Counted from the stretch's first letter, positions 1 to 11,057 are shown. The stretch: DNA of 64,000 bases from Shewanella mangrovisoli (GCF_019457635.1 NZ_CP080412.1:3534001-3598000), one strand, 5' to 3'. Notes: generated by a model from the sequence alone, not told the origin. Program-made: numbers and translations.

Positions 1-1
1 C

Positions 2-472
2 GCCCAGCTTGCGGCGCAGCGCGGCTTACCCTATGTCTTTGCAGGGCATTTTGCGCCCAGATTCCTCTACGATGCGATAGAGATTTACCGCCGCGACTTT
101 AAGCCATCTAAGGTGTTGGATAAGCCCTATGTCATGCTTGGCCTGCCACTTATCGCCGCCGAGACAGACGCCGAAGCAGAATACTTAAGCACCACCTCCA
201 AGCAACGGGTGCTTGCGCTGATCCGTGGTGAACCGCTTTGGTTAAAACCGCCCGTAGACAGCATGGATGGCCTGTGGAGCGAGCAGGAAAAAACCTATGT
301 CGATAACTTCTTAGGCTTATCCGTCACCGGTAGCCCCACCAGCATCAAACACCGCTTAGAGATGATAGTGAAGGAGTTAGGTGTCGATGAGTTTATCTTT
401 ACCAACGATTTGTATGCTCAGGACAAACGTGAGCGAGCGCTGCAAATCCTAATGGAGATAAAAGGCTCTTAA
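2..472 (+). CDS. Luciferase-like (LLM class) flavin-dependent oxidoreductase, C-terminal part
   Basis: The gene runs in from before the window, and the reading frame is open from base 2, so only about 156 C-terminal residues are visible. They contain a stretch ending GLPYVFAGHFAPR, followed by a region predicted to pack as the last strands and helices of the bacterial-luciferase TIM barrel, and the typical C-terminal part with a loop GSPTSIKHRLE. This pattern fits the MsnO8-type luciferase-like monooxygenases, which would use reduced flavin and oxygen on an unknown substrate. The internal ATG at 113 is not the start, because coding sequence with the family pattern continues upstream of it. 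A strong terminator follows. The exact substrate cannot be told from this fragment. Confidence 0.85.
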   Translation, partial: AQLAAQRGLPYVFAGHFAPRFLYDAIEIYRRDFKPSKVLDKPYVMLGLPLIAAETDAEAEYLSTTSKQRVLALIRGEPLWLKPPVDSMDGLWSEQEKTYVDNFLGLSVTGSPTSIKHRLEMIVKELGVDEFIFTNDLYAQDKRERALQILMEIKGS

Positions 473-489
473 GCGTTAAACCACGCCAT

Positions 490-518
490 AAAAAATCCCG
501 CCTAAGCGGGATTTTTTT
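490..518. terminator. Bidirectional rho-independent terminator
   Basis: A stem of AAATCCCGC and GCGGGATTT with a short loop is flanked by an A run on the left and a T run on the right. It sits between the convergent luciferase-like gene and gabT and can serve both strands. Confidence 0.9.
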
Positions 519-525
519 ATATCTG

Positions 526-1803
526 TTAACCTTTTAACACGGCATCGAAGCAGGACTTAAGAATGCCCAACCCCGCAGCGAGCTGCTCGTCTGGCACTGT
601 TAATGGCACCAATATACGCAGCACGTTACCGTAGGTGCCACAGGAAAGAAGTATCAGTCCTCTATCTCTTGCCTCAGCTAAGATTTGGGCACAATACTGA
701 GGCGCGGGTTTGCCCTCTTCCATCAACTCAATGGCAATCATCGCCCCTAGACCACGCACATCGGCAATTTGCGGATGTTCAACCTGCATAGTATTCAGCG
801 CCGACTTAATCCGCTCGCCAATTGCATTGGCACGTTCAAGCAGCTTTTCCTCTTCAAACACTTCGAGTACGGCGAGCGCTGCCGCACAGGCCAGCGGATT
901 ACCGCCGTAGGTGCCACCAAGGCCACCGGGACCGATGGCATCCATGACTTCAGCTTTACCCGTAATACCTGAAAGGGGGAAGCCACCGGCAATAGATTTC
1001 GCAAAGGTGGTGATATCGGCGCTCACGCCCATTTGCTCCATAGCAAAGAAGGTTCCTGTGCGACCCGCACCCGTTTGCACTTCATCGGCGATCAGCATAA
1101 TGCCTTCGCGGTCGCAAAGCGCACGTAAACGTTGCATAAAGTCTGGCGATGCGGCATAAAACCCACCCTCGCCCTGCACAGGCTCGAGGATGATGGCCGC
1201 GATATCGCTCGGCTCAGCATCATTTTTAAAGATGCGTTCGATAGAGGCCATCGCATCATCATCTGATACGCCGTGCAGTACACAGGGGAACTCGGCGCGG
1301 AACACATTGGCCGACATGAGCCCCATGCCTTTGCTGTAAGGCGCGACCTTTCCCGTTAATGCCAGCGCCGCCATAGTGCGACCATGGTAACCCGAGGTAA
1401 AGGCAATCACGCCCGCTCGCTTAGTGTATGCACGAGCAACTTTAACCGCGTTTTCAACCGCTTCTGAGCCGCTGGTGAATAAGGCCGTCTTCTTAGCAAA
1501 ATCCCCTGGCACTAACTGATTCAGTTTTTCACAGACTTGAATATAACTTTCGTAGCCAAGCACCATAAAACAGGTGTGGGAGAAGTCCTCAAGCTGCGCC
1601 GCAACGGCCGCCTTCACCTTAGGATGTAAATGCCCAGTGTTAAGCACCGCAATACCCCCCGCAAAGTCGATAAACTCTCGACCTTCAACATCCCACACGG
1701 TCGCGTTTTCGGCGCGAGCAGTAAAAACAGGATGAATTTGACCAACACCGCCTGCTACTGCGGCTTGGCGACGTGCCATCAATGAATCATTGGTTGTGCT
1801 CAT
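526..1803 (-). CDS. gabT: 4-aminobutyrate aminotransferase (class III, PLP)
   Basis: This 425-residue protein has the full length of GabT/PuuE. It transfers the amino group of 4-aminobutyrate (GABA) to 2-oxoglutarate, giving succinate semialdehyde and glutamate in the cytoplasm. Class III features are visible: SGSEAVENAVK near residue 111, the aspartate of IADEVQTGAGRTG near 240 and the PLP lysine K269 in FAKSIAGGFPLSG. The ATG at 1803 is preceded by AAGGAA. It lies downstream of gabD and puuB on the same strand, so GABA released by PuuD would be processed here and the product passed to GabD. GabT and PuuE cannot be separated by eye; the name gabT is chosen for the partnership with gabD. Confidence 0.93.
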   Translation of the reverse strand: MSTTNDSLMARRQAAVAGGVGQIHPVFTARAENATVWDVEGREFIDFAGGIAVLNTGHLHPKVKAAVAAQLEDFSHTCFMVLGYESYIQVCEKLNQLVPGDFAKKTALFTSGSEAVENAVKVARAYTKRAGVIAFTSGYHGRTMAALALTGKVAPYSKGMGLMSANVFRAEFPCVLHGVSDDDAMASIERIFKNDAEPSDIAAIILEPVQGEGGFYAASPDFMQRLRALCDREGIMLIADEVQTGAGRTGTFFAMEQMGVSADITTFAKSIAGGFPLSGITGKAEVMDAIGPGGLGGTYGGNPLACAAALAVLEVFEEEKLLERANAIGERIKSALNTMQVEHPQIADVRGLGAMIAIELMEEGKPAPQYCAQILAEARDRGLILLSCGTYGNVLRILVPLTVPDEQLAAGLGILKSCFDAVLKG

Positions 1804-1905
1804 TTAGTATTCCTTGCTCGCGTGCCTAACTTGGCTATACACAAATGTCGATAACAATGCCTATGCCCAAAGGGCTACCACTGGCGGTCTATCCCAAACT
1901 GATGC

Positions 1906-3354
1906 TTAAACAGACATGCAGATATATTTGATTTCTAAATATTCTTCGATGCCGTACTTAGAACCTTCTCGACCGAGCCCTGAGGATTTCATTCCGCCAA
2001 ACGGCGCGACTTCGGTGGAAATCAAGCCAGTGTTGACGCCCACCATGCCGTATTCCAATGCCTCGGCCACTTTCCACACGAGTGAAATATCACGGCCATA
2101 AAAATAAGCCGCCAAGCCAAACTCGGTATCATTGGCTTGCTTAATCACATCGTCCACATCGGTAAACTTAAACAGCGGCGCCAGTGGGCCAAAGGTTTCT
2201 TCACGGGCGACACGCATACTGCTATCGACATGCGTCAGTACCGTTGGCTCGAAGAAGTTGCCGCCTAAGCTATGGGGCTTACCGCCCGCAACCACAGTCG
2301 CCCCTTTACTGAGCGCATCCTCAAGATGGCTCTGGACTTTTTCGACCGCCGCGCGATTGATAAGCGGTCCCGTAGTTACGCCCTCGCCAATGCCCTCGCC
2401 CACCTTTAATTTGCCCACGGCAATGCTGAGCTTGCGGGCAAATTCGTCATACACGCCAGCCTGAACATAAATGCGGTTAGCGCAGACACAGGTTTGCCCC
2501 GCATTGCGATACTTAGCGATCATGGCGCCTTCAACCGCCGCATCGATATTGGCATCATCGAATACGATAAATGGCGCGTTACCACCTAATTCTAAAGATA
2601 ATTTCTTCAGTGTCGGCGCACATTGCTCCATTAACTTAATGCCCACCTGGGTCGAGCCGGTGAAAGACAACTTACGCACGACTGGGTTGCTGCACATCTC
2701 ATTACCAATGCCGATAGCATCGCCAGTGATCACGCTGAACACCCCTGCGGGGATCCCGGCGCGCTCGGCAAGCACGGCCAAGGCTAATGCAGTAAAAGGC
2801 GTTTGCGGCGCAGGTTTCACCACCATAGTACAACCCGCTGCCAGTGCTGGCGCAGCTTTGCGGGTGATCATCGCCGCAGGGAAATTCCAGGGGGTAATGG
2901 CCGCAGTCACGCCCACGGGCTGCTTAATCACCATGATGCGTTTATCGCCCTGATGTCCAGGAATCGTATCGCCATAGACGCGTTTCGCTTCTTCGGCGAA
3001 CCATTCGATAAAGGAGGCGGCGTAGGTGACTTCACCCTTAGCTTCAGCAATAGGCTTGCCCTGCTCAGTGGTCATCATTAACGCTAAGTCATCACTGTTT
3101 TCATTGAGTAATTCAAACCAACGACGCAGCTTGGCACCACGCTCTTTTGCGGTAAGTGCTCGCCATGCGGGCAATGCCGCTTCGGCTGCCGCAATAGCCG
3201 CTTGAGTTTCGGCTTGTCCCATCACAGGGACACTGGCGATAACCGCGCCCGTCGCGGGATTGGCGATAGCGACAGTTTCTTTTGACTGCGCATCGCACCA
3301 CTGACCATTGATATAACATTGCTGACGCAGCAGACTCGGGTCTTTTAACAACAC
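1906..3354 (-). CDS. gabD: NAD(P)-dependent succinate-semialdehyde dehydrogenase
   Basis: At 482 residues this matches E. coli GabD in length and nearly line by line in sequence. It oxidises succinate semialdehyde to succinate, the entry of putrescine carbon into the TCA cycle. Visible features are the TPWNFP segment, the KPAPQTP cofactor region, the general base E255 in LELGGNAPF and the nucleophile C289 in AGQTCVCANR, which forms the CxC pair typical of GabD. The start codon is GTG (3354), supported by GAGGAA upstream and by alignment with the E. coli start. It sits between puuB and gabT in the same direction with gaps of 55 and 102 bases, so one transcript is likely. Confidence 0.95.
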   Translation of the reverse strand: MLLKDPSLLRQQCYINGQWCDAQSKETVAIANPATGAVIASVPVMGQAETQAAIAAAEAALPAWRALTAKERGAKLRRWFELLNENSDDLALMMTTEQGKPIAEAKGEVTYAASFIEWFAEEAKRVYGDTIPGHQGDKRIMVIKQPVGVTAAITPWNFPAAMITRKAAPALAAGCTMVVKPAPQTPFTALALAVLAERAGIPAGVFSVITGDAIGIGNEMCSNPVVRKLSFTGSTQVGIKLMEQCAPTLKKLSLELGGNAPFIVFDDANIDAAVEGAMIAKYRNAGQTCVCANRIYVQAGVYDEFARKLSIAVGKLKVGEGIGEGVTTGPLINRAAVEKVQSHLEDALSKGATVVAGGKPHSLGGNFFEPTVLTHVDSSMRVAREETFGPLAPLFKFTDVDDVIKQANDTEFGLAAYFYGRDISLVWKVAEALEYGMVGVNTGLISTEVAPFGGMKSSGLGREGSKYGIEEYLEIKYICMSV

Positions 3355-3364
3355 AGGAAATTCC

Positions 3365-3392
3365 TCTCGCTGCGAGGTAATGCCTTACCTCG
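3365..3392 (-). promoter_or_regulatory. Overlapping hairpins upstream of gabD
   Basis: On the minus strand CGAGGTAA (3385-3392) can pair with TTACCTCG (3373-3380) around a 4-base loop. The second arm can instead pair with the following CGAGAGG next to the ribosome binding site of gabD. No T run follows, so this looks like an intercistronic processing or translation-control hairpin rather than a terminator. This is inferred from the sequence alone. Confidence 0.4.
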
Positions 3393-3409
3393 TATAAAAA
3401 TTAAATAAA

Positions 3410-4696
3410 TTAGATACCTAATTTATCTCTTAGACTGTAATACCATGCCCCCAGCGCACTAAAAGGCACACGTAAGGCGTGACCGCCAGGGAAGGGATAA
3501 TGGGGCAGCGCCGCAAAAGCATCGAAACGCGTGGCTTGACCATTGAGCATTTCGGCAATTAACTTGCCTGCCAAGTGGGTATAAGTGACGCCATGGCCAC
3601 TACAACCCTGTGAATAATAGATATTTTTACCAATACGGCCGACCTGTGGTAAACGCGATAAGGTCAATAAAAAGTTACCCGTCCAGGCATAATCAACCTT
3701 AACCCCTTTTAACTGTGGGAAGGTTTTGAGCATATTCGGAATAATCAGGGATTCGATATCCGCGGGATCGCGGGCACCATACACAACACCACCGCCGTAG
3801 ATCAGGCGCTTATCGCCAGACAGCCTAAAATAATCGAGCAGATAGTTACAATCTTCGACGCAATAATCTTGAGGTAACAGGCTTGCTGCCAGCTCTTCGT
3901 CTAAGGGCTCTGTAGTGATCACTTGGGTGCCACAGGGCATTGATTTAGCTTGCAATTCAGGCATGAGCTTACCGAGGTAAGCGTTACCCGCCACCACCAC
4001 AAACTTGGCTTTTACGCTGCCCTTAGCGGTGTGCACCACAGGACTATCGCCTTCGTCGACCCGCAATACCGCTGAGTCTTCAAAAATTTTTCCGCCGAGG
4101 GATTCTACCGCACGGGCTTCACCCAAGGCTAAATTCAGCGGATGAATATGGCCGCCGCTCTTATCCAACATACCGCCGACATAGCGCTCAGTATTTACCA
4201 CAGAGCGAATGCTGTTTGCATCGAGCAGCTCAAGTTTGCCCACGTGGCCATGGCTTTCCCATAACTGCTTTTGATGGCGTAAATGGCCCATTTGCTTTTC
4301 GTTCATCGCCGCAAATACGCCGCCATCCTTTAGATCGCAATCAATATTGTACTTAGCGATACGTTCACGGATGATACGCCCGCCCTCGAAGGCCATTTGT
4401 CCGAAAAGCTTGGCTTGTTCTTTGCCGACGGTTTTTTCAATGGTATCAATGTCACGGCTATAGCTGTTAACGATTTGTCCGCCATTACGCCCCGATGCTC
4501 CCCAGCCAATCCGCGCCGCTTCGAGCACTACCACACTAAAACCCGATTCGAGTAAATGCAGTGCGGCAGACAGGCCAGTGTACCCCGCGCCAATCACACA
4601 AACATCGGCTTCAATCGATTCCTGTAAACGCGCGCGCTCAACCTTATCGTTGGCCGATGCCGCATAATATGATCCAGTGTGAGGTATGGCTGACAT
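3410..4696 (-). CDS. puuB: Gamma-glutamylputrescine oxidase, FAD-dependent (paralogue 1)
   Basis: This 428-residue protein belongs to the DAO/PuuB family. It has an N-terminal Rossmann fold with VCVIGAGYTGLSAALHLLES near residues 31-50, then EAARIGWGASGRNGGQ, the family hallmark near the flavin, and a C-terminal YSQGCSGHGVTYTH FAD contact. PuuB oxidises gamma-glutamylputrescine to gamma-glutamyl-gamma-aminobutyraldehyde with release of ammonia and hydrogen peroxide. It is the first gene of a puuB-gabD-gabT set. The ATG has AAGGGA upstream, and a PuuR-like box lies 20-32 bases before the start. A second copy is at 13007-14314. The substrate could be another N-glutamylated amine or a related amine; the family call is secure. 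Confidence 0.88.
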   Translation of the reverse strand: MSAIPHTGSYYAASANDKVERARLQESIEADVCVIGAGYTGLSAALHLLESGFSVVVLEAARIGWGASGRNGGQIVNSYSRDIDTIEKTVGKEQAKLFGQMAFEGGRIIRERIAKYNIDCDLKDGGVFAAMNEKQMGHLRHQKQLWESHGHVGKLELLDANSIRSVVNTERYVGGMLDKSGGHIHPLNLALGEARAVESLGGKIFEDSAVLRVDEGDSPVVHTAKGSVKAKFVVVAGNAYLGKLMPELQAKSMPCGTQVITTEPLDEELAASLLPQDYCVEDCNYLLDYFRLSGDKRLIYGGGVVYGARDPADIESLIIPNMLKTFPQLKGVKVDYAWTGNFLLTLSRLPQVGRIGKNIYYSQGCSGHGVTYTHLAGKLIAEMLNGQATRFDAFAALPHYPFPGGHALRVPFSALGAWYYSLRDKLGI

Positions 4697-4714
4697 GATG
4701 TTCCCTTGATTTTT

Positions 4715-4728
4715 ATGTTCATTATTTT
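4715..4728 (-). promoter_or_regulatory. PuuR-like operator upstream of puuB
   Basis: Read on the minus strand the site is AAAATAATGAACAT, close to the E. coli PuuR box AAAATATAATGAACA as I recall it. It shares AATGAACAT with sites before puuD and the class III aminotransferase gene. Confidence 0.7.
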
Positions 4729-4885
4729 AAACAACTATCACATCCTACACCTTCAAATCGGGAAACACTAGCCATAAAAGCACAATAATTTACACGATGT
4801 TTGATATTTCAAACAAAGTATCCTTACTGCCTTAAACGGATTTGAAATTGAGTGGAGGTACAGATAAGAAGACTTGGAGGGAGAA

Positions 4886-4920
4886 AGAAGGATGACCTTG
4901 GCAATCAAGGCCATCCTTCT
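4886..4920 (-). terminator. Hairpin, probable terminator after potI
   Basis: A 15-bp stem with one mismatch surrounds a 5-base loop (arms 4886-4900 and 4906-4920). On the minus strand it is followed by the pyrimidine-rich TTCTTTCTCCC. It lies about 50 bases after the potI stop and would end the pot operon, although the T run is poor. Confidence 0.6.
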
Positions 4921-4973
4921 AGCGAGAGAATGATAACTCAATGTTTATTCACTCTGTGTTGTATCACCACTTA

Positions 4974-5789
4974 TTAGTTCAGCGGCATACGCTCACGTTT
5001 TTCGGCGCGTCTTGCCATATACCAAGACAGGAAGGCGATTAACGACACACATAGAATGATAAGTGTTGCCAAGGCGTTGATCTTAGGCGATACCCCCAAG
5101 CGCACCGAGGAGAACACCACCATAGGTAAGGTAGTCGCGCCAGGTCCTGAGGCAAAACTTGCGATCACTAAGTCATCGAGTGACAGACTAAAGGATAACA
5201 ACCAGCCCGCCACTAATGCCGGTGAAATCATAGGCACAGTGATCAGGAAGAAGGTCTTAAGCGGCGTTGCGCCTAAATCCATTGCCGCCTCTTCGATTGA
5301 CATATCTAACTCACGCAATCTTGACGACACCACCACAGCCACATAGGCCGCACAGAAGGTCGAGTGGGCAATCCAAACAGTCACCATGCCACGCTCTTTC
5401 GGCCAACCTAAGAGATCCGCCATATGTACAAATAGCAACAGCAGTGACAGACCCGTGATCACCTCAGGCATAACCAAGGGCGCAGTGATCATGTTCGACA
5501 GGGTGAGCTTGGCCCAAGAGCGCTTAAACCGCGTCATCACAAAGGCGGCCATAGTGCCGATAATCACCGCCATGGTTGAGCTGTAAAACGCAATCCGAAG
5601 GCTGGTCCACACCGCATCGAGAATTTGCTGATCGGCAAATAACTCGCCATACCATTTAGGTGAAAACCCGCCCCACACTGTCACTAACTTAGATTCGTTA
5701 AACGAATAAATCACTAGGATCAGCATAGGTGCGTACAAGAAGAACAAGCCGAACCACAGCATCACCGAAGAAAAACTCAGCTTTTTCAT
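4974..5789 (-). CDS. potI: Putrescine/polyamine ABC transporter permease
   Basis: The 271-residue inner-membrane permease has about six hydrophobic segments, starting with the N-terminal one in residues 8-27. The binding-protein-dependent transport loop (EEAAMDLGATPLKTFFLIT, near residue 167) docks to the ATPase. It pairs with PotH to form the channel for putrescine uptake. Its ATG overlaps the potH stop by four bases (ATGA), which indicates translational coupling. Homology cannot separate PotI from PotC securely; the neighbouring PotF-type binding protein and the catabolic genes favour PotI. Confidence 0.9.
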   Translation of the reverse strand: MKKLSFSSVMLWFGLFFLYAPMLILVIYSFNESKLVTVWGGFSPKWYGELFADQQILDAVWTSLRIAFYSSTMAVIIGTMAAFVMTRFKRSWAKLTLSNMITAPLVMPEVITGLSLLLLFVHMADLLGWPKERGMVTVWIAHSTFCAAYVAVVVSSRLRELDMSIEEAAMDLGATPLKTFFLITVPMISPALVAGWLLSFSLSLDDLVIASFASGPGATTLPMVVFSSVRLGVSPKINALATLIILCVSLIAFLSWYMARRAEKRERMPLN

Positions 5790-6691
5790 AGGTCTTTCTC
5801 CAAACTACGCGCCTGATAGCGATGGAATAAGGTAATAGGAATAATCAAGAGTGCCAGCATCACAATCGCCAGTGATGAGGCCACTGGCCAGTCACGGTTA
5901 TTGAAGAATTCCTGCCACAGCACTTTACCTATCATCAGAGAATCTGGGCCGCCGAGCAGCTCAGGGATCACAAACTCCCCTACCGCAGGAATAAACACCA
6001 GCATAGAACCTGCAATCACCCCGCTCTTCGATAACGGGAAAGTGATTTTCCAGAAGGTATTTAAACGGCTCGACCCTAAGTCAGATGCGGCCTCAATCAA
6101 GCTCATATCTAACTTCACTAAGGTCGCGTACAGCGGCAAAATCATAAAGGGCAAATAGGCGTAGATAATCCCGATATAGACGGCGATATTAGTGTTTAAG
6201 ATTTGCAATGGCTCAGAAATAACTCCTAACCACATCAATGTGTTATTGATAATCCCCGTGTTACTTAAGATCCCCATCCAAGCATAAACGCGGATTAAGA
6301 ACGAGGTCCAAGAAGGTAGCATCACCAATAGCAGCAGCACGGTTTGCAACCTTGCTGGCGCACGGGCAATGGCATAGGCCATGGGATAACCAATAATTAA
6401 ACAGCCAATGGTCGAAATGAGCGCCATTTTTAATGAACTGAGATACGCGGTGTAATACAGCGAATCATCTAGCAACATCAAGTAGTTACCTAAATGCAGG
6501 AGGATGTTTAATACATCATCCGCATATTGGAAGGTCGCCTCGTAGGGCGGAATAGAAATCGCCGCCGTCGAAAAACTGATCTTAAGGACAATGGCAAAGG
6601 GCAAGGCGAAGAACAACAACAGCCAAGCGTAGGGGAAGCTAATCGTCCAGAAACGTCCCTTAAGCCATTTTAGTTTTGACTTCATCTTCAT
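5786..6691 (-). CDS. potH: Putrescine/polyamine ABC transporter permease
   Basis: The 301-residue inner-membrane permease belongs to the PotB/PotH family. It has an N-terminal membrane segment near residues 16-36 and a long periplasmic loop before the second segment. The EAA-type loop (EAASDLGSSRLNTFWKITFP) near residue 200 contacts the ATPase. The start overlaps the stop of potG by four bases and its stop overlaps the potI start, so potG, potH and potI are translationally coupled. It should act as one half of the permease dimer for putrescine import. Confidence 0.92.
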   Translation of the reverse strand: MKMKSKLKWLKGRFWTISFPYAWLLLFFALPFAIVLKISFSTAAISIPPYEATFQYADDVLNILLHLGNYLMLLDDSLYYTAYLSSLKMALISTIGCLIIGYPMAYAIARAPARLQTVLLLLVMLPSWTSFLIRVYAWMGILSNTGIINNTLMWLGVISEPLQILNTNIAVYIGIIYAYLPFMILPLYATLVKLDMSLIEAASDLGSSRLNTFWKITFPLSKSGVIAGSMLVFIPAVGEFVIPELLGGPDSLMIGKVLWQEFFNNRDWPVASSLAIVMLALLIIPITLFHRYQARSLEKDL

Positions 6692-7824
6692 GATCTTAAC
6701 ACCACGCCACTGGTGTCCTCCCAGCTGATGAACACTTCATCATCCCATGTCGCATGGTCGGCACGGCGTTCACGGTTAGTCATACTGCATTGCACTATTT
6801 GACCGTTTTCGAGGCGAATGTAGTACACAGAGATGCCACCTAAGTAGGCGATGTCATGCACAATACCCTTGGCCCAGTTGTACTCACCTTCGGGTTGCTC
6901 ACGACTGATAATGGTTTTTTCGGGACGTACCGCTAACCACACATGCTTTTCTTCGGCACTGGTCGTTACCCCGTAACCCACATAGAAAGGCTGTGCTAAG
7001 TCATTGGGTTTAATGATGAGGTGGTCGACTTCGTCCACTTCAATCTCGCCGCCAAAGAGATTCACTGAACCGATAAATTCGGCAATCATGCGGCTGTTTG
7101 GACTCTCGTAAATGTCCATGGGTGAGCCAGTTTGGGCAATCCAACCGTCGCTCATAATCGAAATTCGGCCCGCCATGGTCATGGCTTCTTCCTGATCATG
7201 GGTCACCATCACGCAAGTCACGCCAACACGCTCAAGAATTTCTACCACTTCTAACTGCATTTGAGTGCGCAGCTTTTTATCCAGTGCCCCCATCGGCTCG
7301 TCGAGCAGCAATAACTTAGGACGTTTCGCGAGGGAGCGGGCTAACGCCACCCGCTGACGCTGACCACCGGAGAGCTGATGCGGCTTACGTTTGCCATATT
7401 GTTCCATATGCACCAGCTTGAGCATTTCTTGCACCCTTTGCTCAATTTCCGCTTTGGGTAACTTATCTTGCTTTAAACCGAAGGCGATATTTTGCGCGAC
7501 CGTCATATGGGGAAAGAGCGCATAAGACTGGAACATCATATTGATGGGACGTTCGTAGGGTGGCAAATCGGTAATATCTTCACCGTCGAGAAAAATCCGC
7601 CCAGAGGTGGGTCTTTCGAACCCCGCGAGCATACGCAATAAGGTCGACTTACCCGAGCCAGAGCCCCCAAGTAAAGCAAAAATCTCACCTTTATTAATCG
7701 TCAATGATACGTCGTCAACCGCGCGTACATCGTCGAACAATTTACTGACCCGCTCAATCTTAAGCAGGACTTTTTCTTGCGTCTTTGTAGTGGGTTTGTT
7801 GGTGACGCCCGAGGTGCTTGCCAT
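6688..7824 (-). CDS. potG: Putrescine/polyamine ABC transporter ATP-binding protein
   Basis: The 378-residue ATPase drives uptake through PotHI. It shows Walker A GGSGSGKST near residues 54-62, the signature LSGGQRQRVALARS near 151, Walker B LLLLDEPMGALD and the switch histidine in VMVTHDQEEAM. A C-terminal TOBE-type domain with AVRPEK follows near residue 300. These features are typical of PotA/PotG. The ATG at 7824 has GGAGAA upstream. It follows potF after about 159 bases containing a hairpin, then runs into potH with a four-base overlap. Confidence 0.94.
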   Translation of the reverse strand: MASTSGVTNKPTTKTQEKVLLKIERVSKLFDDVRAVDDVSLTINKGEIFALLGGSGSGKSTLLRMLAGFERPTSGRIFLDGEDITDLPPYERPINMMFQSYALFPHMTVAQNIAFGLKQDKLPKAEIEQRVQEMLKLVHMEQYGKRKPHQLSGGQRQRVALARSLAKRPKLLLLDEPMGALDKKLRTQMQLEVVEILERVGVTCVMVTHDQEEAMTMAGRISIMSDGWIAQTGSPMDIYESPNSRMIAEFIGSVNLFGGEIEVDEVDHLIIKPNDLAQPFYVGYGVTTSAEEKHVWLAVRPEKTIISREQPEGEYNWAKGIVHDIAYLGGISVYYIRLENGQIVQCSMTNRERRADHATWDDEVFISWEDTSGVVLRS

Positions 7825-7945
7825 AGTACTTCTCCACCCGAGTATTGCTGCGACAAGGCGTTCAATACTTGAGATTTACACAATGAATTAATGAATAGAG
7901 ATAAAATCTGTAGGCCGAATGCTCAAGGAGCAAGCCAATGTCTGT

Positions 7946-7976
7946 GCGATTAAAAGGGGCAAGCAGTGCTTGCCCC
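7946..7976 (-). terminator. Intercistronic hairpin between potF and potG
   Basis: GGGGCAAG (7956-7963) and CTTGCCCC (7969-7976) form an 8-bp stem with a 5-base loop. On the minus strand TTTTAAT follows. It lies just after the potF stop. This placement suggests partial termination or 3'-end protection that would make more binding protein than membrane components. Confidence 0.6.
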
Positions 7977-7983
7977 ATCTCGA

Positions 7984-9701
<1,718 letters not shown>

Positions 9702-11057
9702 TTACACACTGAGTAACAGGAACTCCCGCTCCCACGAACTCACGACGCGGCGGAAGTTTTCAAGCTCGGCCTGTTTAACCGCCACAAAGCCGGTGGTAAA
9801 GGCTTCACCTAAATATTCCTTACAGGCATCGCTCTCTTCCATCGCCGCTAAGGCTTCTTCTAAGGTTAACGGCAGGCAATGTGGATTGTTGCTACGGCTT
9901 TCGTTCGATTTACCCTGCACTGGTGTCGAAGGTTTTAACCCTTCCACCATACCGATGTAACCGCAGAGTAAGCTCGCAGCTATGGCTAAATAGCAGTTTG
10001 CATCCGCCCCAGGAATACGGTTTTCAATGCGGCGGTTTTGCGGTGAAGACTCAGGAATACGCAGACCGCAGGTTCTGTTCTCAACACCCCATTCCAAGTT
10101 AACTGGCGCAGAGGTGCCCGGTAAGAAACGGCGGAACGAGTTGGCATTAGGCGCCATTAACGGCAAGAGTTCAGGAATAAACTTTTGTAAACCGGCGATA
10201 TAGCTTAGGAATAATGGGCTTTGAGTTCCGTCTTCATTAGTGAAGATGTTTTTGCCCGTTTCCTTATTAATCACGCTTTGATGAATGTGCATGGCACTGC
10301 CTGGCTCATCGGTGACAGGTTTAGCCATAAAGGTGGCGCACACATTGTGTTTTAATGCCGCCTCACGCAGGGTACGCTTGAATACAAACACCTGATCGGC
10401 AAGAGATAATGGATTACCGTGGCTGAAGTTAATCTCCATTTGCGCTGGGCCGTCTTCGTGGATCAGCGTATCGATATCTAAACCTTGCAGCTCGCACCAG
10501 TCATACATATCTTCGAAAAGCGGATCGTATTCGTTAGCCGCATCAATCGAGAAAGACTGACGCCCTGCTTCTGGTCTGCCCGAGCGACCAATAGGTGGCT
10601 TAAGGGGTAAATCGTGGTCATCGCTACGGCTGGTGAGATAAAACTCCATCTCTGGTGCAATGACTGGCTCCCAGCCTTTTTGCTCGTATAGCGAAAGCAC
10701 TTTCTTCAACACGTTACGTGGCGATAATTCGATGGGATTGCCCATTCTGTCGTAGCAATCGTGGATCACTTGCGCCGTCGCTTCAATGGTCCAAGGCAGC
10801 ATAAACACCGCATTTTCATCGGGAACACAGACAAAATCGATATCCGCATCGTCGAGCAAGCTGTAATAAATATCATCGTCGACAAAGTCACCGGTCACGG
10901 TTTGCAGCAACACGCTTTCGGGTAAACGCATGCCTTTTTCGTCGAGGAACTTATCCACTGGGGCAATTTTTCCGCGGGCGATACCTGTCATATCGCTGAT
11001 AACACATTCGACTTCTGTGATTTTTCGTTCTTTTAAAAAAGCAATTAGCTTATTCAT
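9702..11057 (-). CDS. puuA: Gamma-glutamylputrescine synthetase (glutamine synthetase family)
   Basis: The 451-residue protein carries the glutamine synthetase fold. It has an N-terminal beta-grasp part with VECVISDMTGIARGK, the catalytic MEFYLTSRSDD, INFSHGNP and MHIHQSV segments, and the C-terminal region NSFRRFLPGTSAPVNLEW. The length and pattern are those of PuuA rather than of GlnA. PuuA ligates glutamate to putrescine with ATP, the first committed step of the pathway. It starts at an ATG one base after the puuD stop, so puuD-puuA form one operon under the boxes at 11847-11882. Other gamma-glutamyl-amine ligases are similar; the context supports PuuA. Confidence 0.92.
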   Translation of the reverse strand: MNKLIAFLKERKITEVECVISDMTGIARGKIAPVDKFLDEKGMRLPESVLLQTVTGDFVDDDIYYSLLDDADIDFVCVPDENAVFMLPWTIEATAQVIHDCYDRMGNPIELSPRNVLKKVLSLYEQKGWEPVIAPEMEFYLTSRSDDHDLPLKPPIGRSGRPEAGRQSFSIDAANEYDPLFEDMYDWCELQGLDIDTLIHEDGPAQMEINFSHGNPLSLADQVFVFKRTLREAALKHNVCATFMAKPVTDEPGSAMHIHQSVINKETGKNIFTNEDGTQSPLFLSYIAGLQKFIPELLPLMAPNANSFRRFLPGTSAPVNLEWGVENRTCGLRIPESSPQNRRIENRIPGADANCYLAIAASLLCGYIGMVEGLKPSTPVQGKSNESRSNNPHCLPLTLEEALAAMEESDACKEYLGEAFTTGFVAVKQAELENFRRVVSSWEREFLLLSV

